Of a stretch of DNA of 64,000 nt, positions 20,185 through 31,874 are shown one piece after another. The position numbers and the translations under genes were made by a program. The notes under the pieces were generated by a model that searched no databases, had not been told where the DNA came from, and saw nothing but the letters and a program-made list of their open reading frames with translations. Each line of letters opens with the position of its first letter. Position 1 is the stretch's first letter. The DNA lies in NCBI GenBank assembly GCA_963768075.1, contig CAVYHD010000018.1, forward strand, positions 372,001 through 436,000, written 5' to 3'. The DNA comes from QHXW01 sp963768075. GTDB lineage: Bacteria > Acidobacteriota > Terriglobia > Bryobacterales > Bryobacteraceae.

Positions 20185-20592
20185 CTATAATCCCAGGCGA
20201 GCTCCCCAGCGACGCGAGACATCGCGGCGGCCCCAGCGCGCGAGCAAGCGTTGCAGCTCGGCGTGGAACTCTCTGGCTTCCTGACTTAAGCGGAGCGTGA
20301 GAAGGGGATCCGCCGAAATTCCGGCCTTCTCGAACAGCTCCAGGGCGATGTCACGATTTCGGATTTCGCCGGCGATTTGCATGATCTTGTGGAGGCGCTC
20401 GCGAATTTTCCTCACCTGGCCTCGCGGGAAGAATTCGTGAAACACGACGAGGCACTGCTGAAAGCGGCGAATGGAGACACGGAGATCGTGGATGGATTCG
20501 GGATCGCGGAGCCGGGCGGCGCGATTCATACAAAAAGCCAGGCGGCGCAGCAACAGTGCGCCACGCTCGCGGGCGTACTCCGGCATCGTCAT
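20185..20592 (-). CDS. CHAD domain, N-terminal half (separate gene)
   Basis: 135 aa. SIHDLRVSIRRFQQCLVVF and KIMQIAGEIRNRDIALELF match the first CHAD repeat (VHxxRVxxRRLRxxL... LGxxRDxDV). ATG 20592 overlaps the ppx stop (ATGA). The protein stops before the second repeat, which the next gene supplies; the sum of both (290 aa) equals one normal CHAD protein. Both halves show clean coding sequence in their own frames, so the split is either natural or the result of a single indel. Confidence 0.8.
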   Translation of the reverse strand: MTMPEYARERGALLLRRLAFCMNRAARLRDPESIHDLRVSIRRFQQCLVVFHEFFPRGQVRKIRERLHKIMQIAGEIRNRDIALELFEKAGISADPLLTLRLSQEAREFHAELQRLLARWGRRDVSRRWGARLGL

Positions 20593-22118
20593 CGTAACCT
20601 GCTCAGGATGATCTCACGGCCGTAGATCTCGCGGAAGGTCTCGGCGGTGCGCTCGACGGCCCACTGTTCGAGATCGGTATCGCTTTCCGATCCGAGTTTG
20701 AGAATGACCTGACCATCGCGCAGGGAGCAATCGAGCGACTCAACGCGCTCGGCATGGCTGCGGTCGAGGTTATCGGCGATGCGCAGCAGAGGGATGAGGA
20801 GCATGACGGCGCGCCTTTCGTCGCCATTAAGCGGGTAAAAATTTTCGTGACGCGCGGCGGGCATGGACTTGCGATGAAAGCGGCAGAGAGTGGCGATCAA
20901 CTCACGCTCGCGGTTGGTGAATCCGGGCAGATCGGAGTTGGCTACGAGATAGTAGGAATGCTTGTGATGGCGAGATTCACTGACGTAGTGGCCGATATCG
21001 TGCAGATAGGCGGCGGCTTCGAGCAGTTTTCCATTCGCCGGGGCGAGGCCATGAAGAGAGTGCAAAGAGGTAAACAAACGATTGGCGAGGTACGCGACCT
21101 TGCGAGCGTGGGGCAACAGGACACCGTAGTGGCGGGCCATGGCCTCGACGACACGGCGCTGGTCGCGATCCAACTCGGAAAGTTCGCGCCCGACGCCGCG
21201 CTGCACGAGATCGGCAATGATGCCGTCGCGCAATCCCGCGGCCGAATAATAGAGCGACGGCATATGCAAATTCCGGAGGAAATGCAACAGGACGGCGGTA
21301 CCGGGAATGATGATTTCGGCACGGCGCGGTCCGATGCCGGTGATTTTGCGACGGCCGTCGAGACTGCGGGAACATAACTCGCGGTAAAGCTGGCGGATTT
21401 GAGCCACGGAGGCACGGAGGCGATCGGCCTGATCCACTTTTGAGCCGGAGATGCGGTGAATGGCGCTCACCAGCGCCGAAGCGGTGCCGGAGGTGGCGAT
21501 GATGCGCTCGGAGGGCTTGGCTCCCGTGCGGCCGATGGCGGCGGCGAGTTTCTCGTCGATGTATTCCTCCATACGGTGAAGTTGCAAGGCGGTGGGAGGA
21601 TCATCTTTCAGGAACACTTCGGTCAGGCGCACCGCGCCGAGAGGTTTGGAAACGGCCTCCTTCATATGTCCGAATTCGCTGAGGATGATTTCAGCGCTGC
21701 CGCCGCCGACGTCGATGATGAGCAGGCGGCGCTTGGGATGAGGCCAGCGGCTTTGAACGCCGAGATGAACCAGGCGGGATTCCTCCTGGCCGGAAATGAT
21801 TTCGACAGGCGTGGCGATAGCGTCGGAGGCGCGGGCAATGAATTCGCTCTGATTACCGGCGTCGCGTACGGCGCTGGTGGCAACGGCGCGGACGCCGACG
21901 ACGTCCAACTTGCGATACTGCTGCGCCATGCCGGCGAGGACGCGGCAAACCAGGGCGATGGCATCGGCACTGATTCTGCCGCTGCGAAAGACGCTTTCGC
22001 CGAGGCGCGTGACCTGGCGATCGGAAGCGAGAATCTTGATGGGCGCTCCCGGAGTCACCTCCGCCGCCTCCATACGGAGCGAATTGCTGCCAATGTCGAT
22101 CGCGGCGTAGCGGGGCAT
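20589..22118 (-). CDS. ppx: Exopolyphosphatase / guanosine pentaphosphatase, Ppx/GppA family
   Basis: 509 aa from ATG 22118, which gives the canonical start MPRYAAIDIGSNSLRME. The actin-like ATPase phosphate loops are present (AIDIGSNS, IDVGGGSAEI, ATSGTA). The C-terminal region has an HD-type motif (AAAYLHDIGHYV) as in long Ppx proteins. It removes terminal phosphates from polyphosphate and may also hydrolyse pppGpp. It heads the ppx-CHAD-CHAD-DUF2252 string, with coupled starts, and is divergent from the kinase-like genes starting at 22154. Confidence 0.9.
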   Translation of the reverse strand: MPRYAAIDIGSNSLRMEAAEVTPGAPIKILASDRQVTRLGESVFRSGRISADAIALVCRVLAGMAQQYRKLDVVGVRAVATSAVRDAGNQSEFIARASDAIATPVEIISGQEESRLVHLGVQSRWPHPKRRLLIIDVGGGSAEIILSEFGHMKEAVSKPLGAVRLTEVFLKDDPPTALQLHRMEEYIDEKLAAAIGRTGAKPSERIIATSGTASALVSAIHRISGSKVDQADRLRASVAQIRQLYRELCSRSLDGRRKITGIGPRRAEIIIPGTAVLLHFLRNLHMPSLYYSAAGLRDGIIADLVQRGVGRELSELDRDQRRVVEAMARHYGVLLPHARKVAYLANRLFTSLHSLHGLAPANGKLLEAAAYLHDIGHYVSESRHHKHSYYLVANSDLPGFTNRERELIATLCRFHRKSMPAARHENFYPLNGDERRAVMLLIPLLRIADNLDRSHAERVESLDCSLRDGQVILKLGSESDTDLEQWAVERTAETFREIYGREIILSRLR

Positions 22119-22153
22119 ATAGACGTTATAATAAATGGCACGCTTCCCCCGGT

Positions 22154-22885
22154 ATGCCATCTCTGAAGCCGAACCGCCTAAAAGGAAAACTCCTGGTAGT
22201 AGAGGGAATCGACGGTTCGGGAAAATCAACGCAAATTTTGCTACTGAGCCACTGGCTGCGATCGCAGGGCTACGCGGTGGCGTTCAGTGAATGGAACTCG
22301 TCGCCACTGGTGCGGGAGACGACGCGGCGCGGCAAGAAGAAAGAGATGTTCACGCCGACGACGTTCAGCCTGATCCACGCGACGGATTTTGCGGACCGGA
22401 TGGAGCGCTACATTCTGCCGCTACTGAAGTCCGGCGCGATCGTGTGCGCGGACCGGTACGCATTCACGGCGTTCGCGCGCGACGTGGCGCGAGGCGTGAG
22501 CCGGCGATGGGTGAGAAATCTTTACAGTTTCGCCACACGGCCGAATTTGAGTTTCTATTTTCGCGTCCCGCTGGACGTGGCGATCGGACGCATTCTCGGA
22601 GGGCGCGACGCGATCAAGTATTACGAAGCGGGAATGGACCTAGGGCTGAGCCGGGACGTGGAAGAGAGTTTTCGAATCTTCCAAGGCCGGATTCTAGACG
22701 AGTACGAGGCCATGGCGCGCGAAGTGGGCTTTCACATCATCGACGCAACGCTTTCCATTGAAGAACAACAGAAACAGATGCGGGGAATCGTGGTGCGCGA
22801 ACTGGGCGTGCGCCTGAAAAATGGCGTGCTCCGCGTCCCGCCGAGTGAGATCCATGCGATTGAAGCAGCCGCTTCAGTTTTATAG
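22154..22885 (+). CDS. Thymidylate-kinase-like P-loop protein (copy 1)
   Basis: 243 aa. P-loop GIDGSGKSTQ, the DRYAF segment after the second strand and a Tmk-like overall plan place it in the thymidylate kinase superfamily. In the LID region it has YYEAGMDL instead of the ordinary Tmk pattern, and an Asp/Tyr-rich segment shared with the next gene. The start ATG 22154 is only 35 bases from the divergent ppx start. Being located with ppx, CHAD and sixA, it may phosphorylate something other than dTMP; the housekeeping tmk is expected elsewhere. Confidence 0.78.
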   Translation: MPSLKPNRLKGKLLVVEGIDGSGKSTQILLLSHWLRSQGYAVAFSEWNSSPLVRETTRRGKKKEMFTPTTFSLIHATDFADRMERYILPLLKSGAIVCADRYAFTAFARDVARGVSRRWVRNLYSFATRPNLSFYFRVPLDVAIGRILGGRDAIKYYEAGMDLGLSRDVEESFRIFQGRILDEYEAMAREVGFHIIDATLSIEEQQKQMRGIVVRELGVRLKNGVLRVPPSEIHAIEAAASVL

Positions 22886-23630
22886 CCAACCGCTGCCCGG
22901 CGTTGACTCTGCCGAGCTGCAGGGGAAGCTGCTGGTGATCGAGGGACCAGACGCAGTGGGGCGGACGACGCAGATCGCAATGCTGCGGCAGTGGCTGGAG
23001 CAGGAAGGCCACGCGGTGCTGGACACCGGGATGGCGCGCGGAGCGCTTGCCGGCAAGGGAATCAAGCAAGCGAAAGAGGGGAACACACTTGGACCGTTGA
23101 CGATGACCCTCTATTACACGACGGATTTTGCCGACCGGCTGGAAAACGAAATCGTTCCGGCGCTGCGAGCAGGCTTTGTGGTGCTGACGGACCGCTACAT
23201 ATTTTCCATCATGGCGCGCGCGATGGCGCGGGGCGAGGACCGGCGCTGGATCGACCAAGTGACCGGATTCGGCCTGGTACCACACGCAGTCTACTATCTG
23301 CGGGCGGACGTGAAACAACTGGTCTCGCGAGTGGTGTTGGGCCGCGGCGCGTTTGACTACTGGGAAAGCGGCATGGACATGCGCTTCGGCGACAACATGT
23401 TCGACAGCTTCGTGAAATATCAGACCCGACTGATCCGGGCTCTGGATGCGATGGCAAAGAAATACAACTTTGTCACAGTAGACGCCGGCAGGGCGCCGGA
23501 TGTGATTTTTCGCGATCTGCAGGAACACATCTCGAACTTGGAGATAAAGAAAATGCGCAATGCGCCGCGTATCAACGGAGCACCGCGCCGGAATGCTGTC
23601 AACCGCGCGCATCACGCGAGGAAACAGTAG
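22854..23630 (+). CDS. Thymidylate-kinase-like P-loop protein (copy 2, Lys-to-Arg Walker A)
   Basis: 258 aa from ATG 22854, overlapping copy 1 by 32 bases. The two align along their length (VIEGPDAVGRTTQ against VVEGIDGSGKSTQ; YWESGMDM against YYEAGMDL). Its Walker A lysine is replaced by arginine, so ATP hydrolysis or phosphoryl transfer may be impaired or altered. The tail is basic (RNAPRINGAPRRNAVNRAHH). A heterodimer with copy 1, one partner being catalytically weak, is possible. Confidence 0.72.
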   Translation: MRLKQPLQFYSQPLPGVDSAELQGKLLVIEGPDAVGRTTQIAMLRQWLEQEGHAVLDTGMARGALAGKGIKQAKEGNTLGPLTMTLYYTTDFADRLENEIVPALRAGFVVLTDRYIFSIMARAMARGEDRRWIDQVTGFGLVPHAVYYLRADVKQLVSRVVLGRGAFDYWESGMDMRFGDNMFDSFVKYQTRLIRALDAMAKKYNFVTVDAGRAPDVIFRDLQEHISNLEIKKMRNAPRINGAPRRNAVNRAHHARKQ

Positions 23631-23633
23631 CGC

Positions 23634-24116
23634 ATGCGGATCTACATCTTGCGGCACGGGATCGCGGAGGACGCACCGCCGGGCGGCGCTGACGCCGACC
23701 GTGCTTTGACTCAGGAGGGCAAACAAAAATTACGCGGCGTACTAGAGCGCGCGCGGCGGGCCGGAGTTCGCCCCTCCGTCATTCTGACGAGCCCGTTGAA
23801 GCGCGCGGTAGAAACTGCCGAGATTGCGGCATCGATTCTGCACGGCGCGGACGATTTGGTCCGAACCAATGCGCTAGATCCCTCCGGCACGCCGGAGCGA
23901 GTCTGGAAAGAAATTCGCGCGCGGAAGACCGAGGAAGTTCTGATTGCCGGTCATGAGCCGCTGCTGAGTACGCTGGTGGGATTCCTGCTGGGATGCGATG
24001 CGCTGCTGGTCCGCATGAAGAAGGGAAGTTTGGTTTCGGTGGACGTGGAGGCAGAAGGCACTCAACCGCACGGCGTGCTCAACTGGATGTTGACCTCGAA
24101 ACTAGCGGGACCGTGA
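23634..24116 (+). CDS. sixA: Phosphohistidine phosphatase SixA family
   Basis: 160 aa with the histidine-phosphatase signature LRHGIAED at residues 6-13 and the second histidine in IAGHEPLLS. SixA proteins remove phosphate from histidine residues, for example on Hpt domains or the nitrogen PTS. Start ATG 23634 is three bases after the previous stop, so it forms a three-gene unit with the two kinase-like genes. SixA next to ppx and CHAD genes is a recurrent association in the literature as I know it. Confidence 0.85.
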   Translation: MRIYILRHGIAEDAPPGGADADRALTQEGKQKLRGVLERARRAGVRPSVILTSPLKRAVETAEIAASILHGADDLVRTNALDPSGTPERVWKEIRARKTEEVLIAGHEPLLSTLVGFLLGCDALLVRMKKGSLVSVDVEAEGTQPHGVLNWMLTSKLAGP

Positions 24117-24133
24117 AGCTGGGTTGCCGAGCG

Positions 24134-24460
24134 TTAGCCGGCGGCGTGGAACATCCAGACGGCCTGATGCTCGGACGCCGGCAGACTCCCTAAGGCGTTC
24201 CGCACTTCGTTCAGCATGACCTGCACCGGCGCCGCGTCTTGAAGACTCACAGCAGAACACACCTCCCATTGCGCGACGGCTCTCGCGTGAGCGGCCTGCG
24301 CTTTGGAGCGCGCATCGCTCGCGTGCTGGAGTCTACCCGCGGAATAGGCGGCCGACGAAATTTTGGTGAATGTCATAGCCAGTCTCAAATCATTTTCCAC
24401 AACATCGAGCATCTGCTTGCCGTCAACCAGGACCGGCTGCTTTGAAGGCGACTCAATCAT
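24134..24460 (-). CDS. Small hypothetical protein
   Basis: 108 aa, all-alpha in appearance (KMLDVVENDLRLAMTFTKISSAAY... and ARSKAQAAHARAVAQWEV), without signal peptide or membrane helix. ATG 24460. Convergent with sixA and co-directional with the kinase at 24530, which starts far upstream of it. No family recognised. Codon use fits the surrounding genes, so I consider it real. Confidence 0.5.
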   Translation of the reverse strand: MIESPSKQPVLVDGKQMLDVVENDLRLAMTFTKISSAAYSAGRLQHASDARSKAQAAHARAVAQWEVCSAVSLQDAAPVQVMLNEVRNALGSLPASEHQAVWMFHAAG

Positions 24461-24529
24461 AGCCCAACAAGTCTATCCTATTTTTTGCCGGCTCGGGGAA
24501 TTATTTGGACGCTCCAGGTGGTTGAGGGT

Positions 24530-27109
<2,580 letters not shown>

Positions 27110-27158
27110 GTGCTGGTAAGACTTCTCGTAAAATTAGCTGGATAGTGGCGGCAAGCCG

Positions 27159-29798
27159 CTAACCGGCCGGAACGGGACGCGGTGGATCTCCGGATTTGCT
27201 TTTCACCCGGCACATCGGATAGATCTCTTCGAGTTCGACTGCAATCGAGCGGTAGGCCTCGGCTAACTGCGCGAGCGCGCCAGCGCAATCCCGCGGACCC
27301 TTGCGCTGAATGGTCACTTCCATGCGGGTGCAGATCTCAGCCATGCGAACGGCGCCGACATTGGCGCTACAATCCACCAGGTTGTGCAGCGTCTCGACGG
27401 CGCCTGAGGAATCGGCGCTGCGCAAAGCGCTCTCCAGGCTGTCGAGAGAACGCGCGGTAATGTTCAGGAAATCGCCGATCAATTCCTGCATCGCCGAAGG
27501 GCCGACTTCCTGTTCCAGTTCCTTGATTCGCGCGACCAGCTCGGCGTCGCCGGCGAGATGCGCGGCGGTTTCGGCGGCGACGGGCAGCTGACCCGCGGCA
27601 TTTTGTGCGAGGTTCTTCTGAAGAATCTGTTGTAGATCCTCGGAGCGCACCGGCTTAGTGACGTAATCGTCCATGCCGGCCTTAAGACACTTCTCGCGGT
27701 CACCGGCCATGGCGCTAGCCGTCATGGCGATGATGATGGTGCGGCCGGCCGCGGATTCGCGGCGGCGAATTTCGCGCGTGGCCGCGTAGCCATCCATCTC
27801 CGGCATCTGACAGTCCATCAGGATCGCATCGTAGAGTCCATGCTCGAGTTTTTCCACCGCTTCGGCGCCGTTGGCGACCACGTCCACGTAATATCCGAGC
27901 TTCTCTAGAGTGCGCGTGGCCACTTTCTGATTAACAGAATTGTCTTCCGCCAGCAGAATGCGTCCGCGGAGCGCTTGCGACGCCGGCTTAGCGGCCTTGG
28001 CCTGGGCCAGCACCGGCGCGTTGCGCAACGACTTATTCAGGCAATCGCGCAGTTGCTCGATGCGCGCGGGCTTCATCACGCACGCGGCAAAACCGGCCGC
28101 CTGCAGATTTTCCACCGTGGCCATTTGCGCGTGGGAACTCAACAAAACCATGACCAGGCCGTTGCCCTCGGTGCGCGCGCGAACTTCGCGGGCGAGGGTC
28201 ATCCCATCCATTTCGGGCATGTCGTGATCGACAATCGCGGCGTGAAAGGGCTCGTCGCCCTGGGCAGCGGCAGCCAGCGCTTCAAGCGCCTCGGGACCGC
28301 CGGGCACGCACGCGACATGCATGCCGAGCTTAGTGAGCTGCGATTCAAGAATCCGGCGGTTGGTGGCATTATCGTCGACCACGAGAATACGGACCTGGCT
28401 CAGATCGAGCGGACGCTCCTCGCGCGAAGTCTTACTAATCCGGAGCGGCAACTCAAACCAGAATTTTGAGCCCTGGTCCACGGTGCTGTCCAACCCGATC
28501 TCGCCGCCCATAAGCTCCACGAGCCGTTTGCAAATGGTGAGTCCAAGTCCGGTGCCTCCATAGCGCCGCGCCACGGAGGAATCGGCCTGCGTGAAAGGGT
28601 GAAACAGTTGCTTCTGCGCCGCCAGCGGGATGCCGAGACCCGTATCCGTCACAGAAAAAAGAATTCTGGCCGAGCCATCCCGAAGGCCATGGGATTCGAC
28701 GCGTAGAACGACCTCACCTTTTTCGGTGAACTTGACGCCATTGCTCAGCAGGTTCAGCAGAACCTGACGAAGGCGGCTGGGATCACCCACGACGCGCGGA
28801 GGAACATCGGGATCAACCAAACAACTCAGGTCCAGTCCTTTTTTCTGGGCAGGCTCAGCCAGCACGAAGGCCGACTCTTCCACCAAACTCCGCAAGTCGA
28901 AGTCGATCGCTTCGATGGCCATTTTCCCGGCTTCGATTTTGGAAAAGTCGAGGATGTCGTTAATGACCGACAGGAGCGCATCGCTGGACTGCCGGATCGT
29001 GAGCACAAAGTCGCGCTGCTCAGCCGTCAATTCAGTGCCGAGCAAAAGGTCCGTCATCCCGACGACGCCGTTCATCGGGGTACGAATCTCGTGACTCATA
29101 CTGGCGAGGAACTCGCTTTTGGCGCGCGAAGTCCTCTCCGCGTCTTCGCGGGCATCTTCGAGCGAATTCATGTCCCGCGCGAGGTCGGCGGCTTTGGCGG
29201 CGAGCATGGTACGGGTAGTGAGAGTGGTCGAGTACCACGAGGACTGTTGCCTGACCTGCAAGAGCAAGTAGCTCAAATAGAGACCGGTGAGGCCGGCGGC
29301 GGAGTATCCGACCGATCCGCCATGAATCATGCCCCAGGCGGTGAGAGGGGTGAACAGGATGATCAAATAGTAGCGAGCCACGGTTAGAACCGGCGAGAGC
29401 GCAATGGCCTCGCCGCTGGCGACGATCGCAGTAATGGCGAGCAGCAGCAAGAAGGCCGGGCCACCGGAGTAAAGCATCGCGGTAGCGCAGCAGAATACGG
29501 CCCAGACCAGCGCACAGCCATAAGTACCCACGAGAAATCCCCACCAGCGCCAGCTGCGGGGCTCATCATAATGCTGCGCCATCCACCACGCGAACACGAG
29601 CCGGGCGGTAGCGAACAGGAGGATCGAAGCGCCAACAGCGAGAAAGGTCTTGGGAAAATCGCGTGCGTAGGAGGTAGCTGAAATCGGAACAACAAGCAAG
29701 ATCAGATACGCAAGGGCACCGGGAATGGAGCGGTAGGCGAGCTCTCGAGCCGCTTCGTTCCCCAACGGTACACCGGAGGTGGGTTGCGTATCAGGCAT
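27159..29798 (-). CDS. Hybrid histidine kinase with membrane sensor, two receivers and Hpt
   Basis: 879 aa from ATG 29798 (TTG 29837 is an alternative start). The N-terminal 200 residues form about six hydrophobic helices of MASE-like appearance without a periplasmic domain. HisKA (ASMSHEIRTPMNG), HATPase_c (NLLSNGVKF, GTGLGLT), receiver 1 (VDHDMPEMDG), receiver 2 (LMDCQMPEMDG, DYVTKP) and a C-terminal Hpt domain follow. The Hpt motif reads LHNLVDCSANVGA: the histidine is retained but the usual KG after it is VD. It is a complete internal phosphorelay of BarA/EvgS type. It is divergent from fliC by about 470 bases. Confidence 0.87.
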   Translation of the reverse strand: MPDTQPTSGVPLGNEAARELAYRSIPGALAYLILLVVPISATSYARDFPKTFLAVGASILLFATARLVFAWWMAQHYDEPRSWRWWGFLVGTYGCALVWAVFCCATAMLYSGGPAFLLLLAITAIVASGEAIALSPVLTVARYYLIILFTPLTAWGMIHGGSVGYSAAGLTGLYLSYLLLQVRQQSSWYSTTLTTRTMLAAKAADLARDMNSLEDAREDAERTSRAKSEFLASMSHEIRTPMNGVVGMTDLLLGTELTAEQRDFVLTIRQSSDALLSVINDILDFSKIEAGKMAIEAIDFDLRSLVEESAFVLAEPAQKKGLDLSCLVDPDVPPRVVGDPSRLRQVLLNLLSNGVKFTEKGEVVLRVESHGLRDGSARILFSVTDTGLGIPLAAQKQLFHPFTQADSSVARRYGGTGLGLTICKRLVELMGGEIGLDSTVDQGSKFWFELPLRISKTSREERPLDLSQVRILVVDDNATNRRILESQLTKLGMHVACVPGGPEALEALAAAAQGDEPFHAAIVDHDMPEMDGMTLAREVRARTEGNGLVMVLLSSHAQMATVENLQAAGFAACVMKPARIEQLRDCLNKSLRNAPVLAQAKAAKPASQALRGRILLAEDNSVNQKVATRTLEKLGYYVDVVANGAEAVEKLEHGLYDAILMDCQMPEMDGYAATREIRRRESAAGRTIIIAMTASAMAGDREKCLKAGMDDYVTKPVRSEDLQQILQKNLAQNAAGQLPVAAETAAHLAGDAELVARIKELEQEVGPSAMQELIGDFLNITARSLDSLESALRSADSSGAVETLHNLVDCSANVGAVRMAEICTRMEVTIQRKGPRDCAGALAQLAEAYRSIAVELEEIYPMCRVKSKSGDPPRPVPAG

Positions 29799-29837
29799 GA
29801 TGGCGTTCGTACCCACTACTGGTTGGCTCTGAGCCAA

Positions 29838-30264
29838 TTACGAGACGGCGTCGGGACGCGGTAAGGCGAGCCAGGGCGGGTGATTGCTCTCATTGCTAAC
29901 CATATTTTGAAACTGAGCCGCGGGCGCTGGCAATGATGCCTTTAGTTATAAACGCGGCCGGAGTCAAATACCTTGGCGCGCGACGCTCTCGCAGCCCGGC
30001 CTGAGCAGCCGTGGCAAATGAAGTGACGGGGCGGGCGGTCTTGTTACTTGGCGGTATCAGCTCTGACTGCACCAAAGTGAATGTTGACACGCCGATCGAA
30101 TGTTCACCCGAGGACTGGCGAAAATTCTTATGCAAAAAATCGGAAATATACCTGAGCAATAGGCGATAAGGGTTTTGAACGCGGTACCTTGGGCATCTGA
30201 AAAAAAGAGCGGAGAACCCAGGCCCGATGCTGTCGGGTTGTATCGCCACAAGGATACTTCATCT
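29838..30264. other. Intergenic region upstream of flagellin
   Basis: A 427-base stretch between the hybrid kinase and fliC. The only long frame in it (29896-30249, minus) has no recognisable protein pattern. The right third carries the sigma28-like promoter of fliC and a leader of roughly 90 bases. I see no second gene and no strong terminator. Confidence 0.55.
30143..30169 (+). promoter_or_regulatory. Sigma28-type promoter of fliC
   Basis: GAAA at 30143-30146, 15 bases of spacer and GGCGATAA at 30162-30169; the last differs from the FliA -10 consensus GCCGATAA at one base. Start of transcription is expected near 30176. It matches three other flagellar promoters in this window (GAAA-N14-CGATAA type), and fliC is the classic late FliA target. 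Confidence 0.65.
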
Positions 30265-31800
30265 ATGATTTCGATTCAAACGAACGTAACCTCGTTGCTG
30301 GCCCAACAAGACCTCAACGTCAATACGGCAGCGGAAAGCAACACGATTCAGCAATTGTCGTCCGGCTATCGCATCAACTCCTCCGGAGACGACGCGGCGG
30401 GACTGGCGGTTGCCAACCAATACCAAGCCGATATCGGGCAGCTGACGCAGGGCGTGCAGAACGCCAACAACGGCGTCAGCACGTTGCAGATCATTGACGG
30501 CGGCTTGAGCAACATTTCCCAGATTCTGAATCGCTTGGAAACTCTCGCGACTGAGTCGGCCAGCGGCACCTTCACCGGCGACCGCAGCACACTGAACAAC
30601 GAATATCAATCGGACTTGGGCGAAATCACGCGGCAGGCGGCGAACATCGGCTTGAACGCGGGCGGCAACTTCAACACCGAGCTTAGCGTGTACATCGGCG
30701 GCGGCGAACTGAGCACGCAGGCCGGCACGTCGCAGGTCAACGTGGATCTGAGCGGAACGGCGAACGCAGTGGATGCGGCCTCGCTGGGCCTGTCCGGAAC
30801 TTCGGTGCTGGGCGGCGGCACGTCATTCGCCGGCAACACGATCAACACCTTGAACAACCCGGCCGCCAATTTTGAGAACTCCACTACCAATGGTGGCGAC
30901 AACGGGGAGACGTTCACCATCAACTACTAAACTCGCGGGCCAGGCGACGTCATCTAGTATCAACGTGACCCACAAGCCGGCGGCTATACCGGAGCGCAAT
31001 TCATAACGGCGCTCAATTCCGCCATCACCGGCCCGGCATCAACGGCGTCTATGCGCAGATCGGCACGAATGGCGACCTGCAGCTTGGCGGCGGGAACCTG
31101 CTGCAAGCGAGCGTTACGTCGAGCGGCGATGCCGATCCGATCGTAACCGACGCCTCCACGCTGGAGAACGGCACCAACTATCAGACCGGTACGACTGCGA
31201 ATTTCACCGCTTTCACAGGCAACGAAACTCAGGCGATTACGGTCACGACGAACGGCACGAATTACACAGTGAACCTGGCTGCCGCCAACGGCAGCCACCA
31301 TTGGAGCTGCCGTCACTGCTTTTAACACGGCGTTGTCTGGCAGCGGCGTTTATGCCGTGGATAACCCGAACGGGGGCATCACTCTGCAGGGCGCGAGCTC
31401 GTTCCAGGTGGATACCGCCGCCCAAGTCGGCACCGGTGCGGGCAGTGCGTTCCAGGCGACCGCGGGTGCGGTGGCTGTGGCCGCTCCGAGTCCCTCGGCC
31501 AGCGCCACTGGCAACGCTCTAGCCGCTATCACCTCCATCAGCGCCGCGGTGCAGGCTCTGGGCCTGGTGCAGGGCGCGGTGGGAACCGGCGAGAACAAGC
31601 TGAATTTCGCCATCAACCTGGCGCAGTCGCAGATCTCGAGCTTCTCCTCCGCCGAGTCTTCCATTAAGGACGTCGACGTAGCCTCCGCCGCTTCGAACCT
31701 GAGCAACGAGCAGATTCTGCAACAGGCGTCTGTGGCAGCTCTCGTGCAGGCAAATGCGATACCCCAGGCCGTTCTCAGCCTGCTGAAGAGTGGCGCGTAA
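30265..31800 (+). CDS. fliC: Flagellin FliC (frameshifted)
   Basis: Filament subunit, exported by the flagellar type III system. The N-terminal D0/D1 domain is typical (MISIQTNVTSLLAQQDLN, then LSSGYRINSSGDDAAGLAVA). The C-terminal domain is intact (SSIKDVDVASAASNLSNEQI... to VLSLLKSGA). The central Thr/Asn/Gly-rich variable region is broken: at 30928 an extra T creates a stop in TACTAAACTC, and further indels follow near 30970 and 31300. The corrected length is about 510 aa. AAGGAT precedes ATG 30265. Only one flagellin is seen in this window. Confidence 0.87.
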
Positions 31801-31822
31801 GGAATAGTCTGGTAACCCAGTG

Positions 31823-31858
31823 AGCTGGGCCGCCGCCCGCGGCCCGGCTTGCTTTTGT
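31823..31858 (+). terminator. Rho-independent terminator after fliC
   Basis: GGGCCGC (827-833 of this kilobase) and GCGGCCC (839-845) form a perfect stem, extended by AGCT/GGCT to 11 pairs including one G-U, with a five-base loop. TGCTTTTGTT follows. It separates abundant fliC transcription from fliD. Confidence 0.65.
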
Positions 31859-31874
31859 TAATAGGAGGTGACCA

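Noticed and set aside
29896..30249. 117-aa minus-strand ORF in the fliC upstream region
   Set aside because: No protein-like pattern, lies over the fliC promoter and leader, and starts inside the region that holds the sigma28 site.
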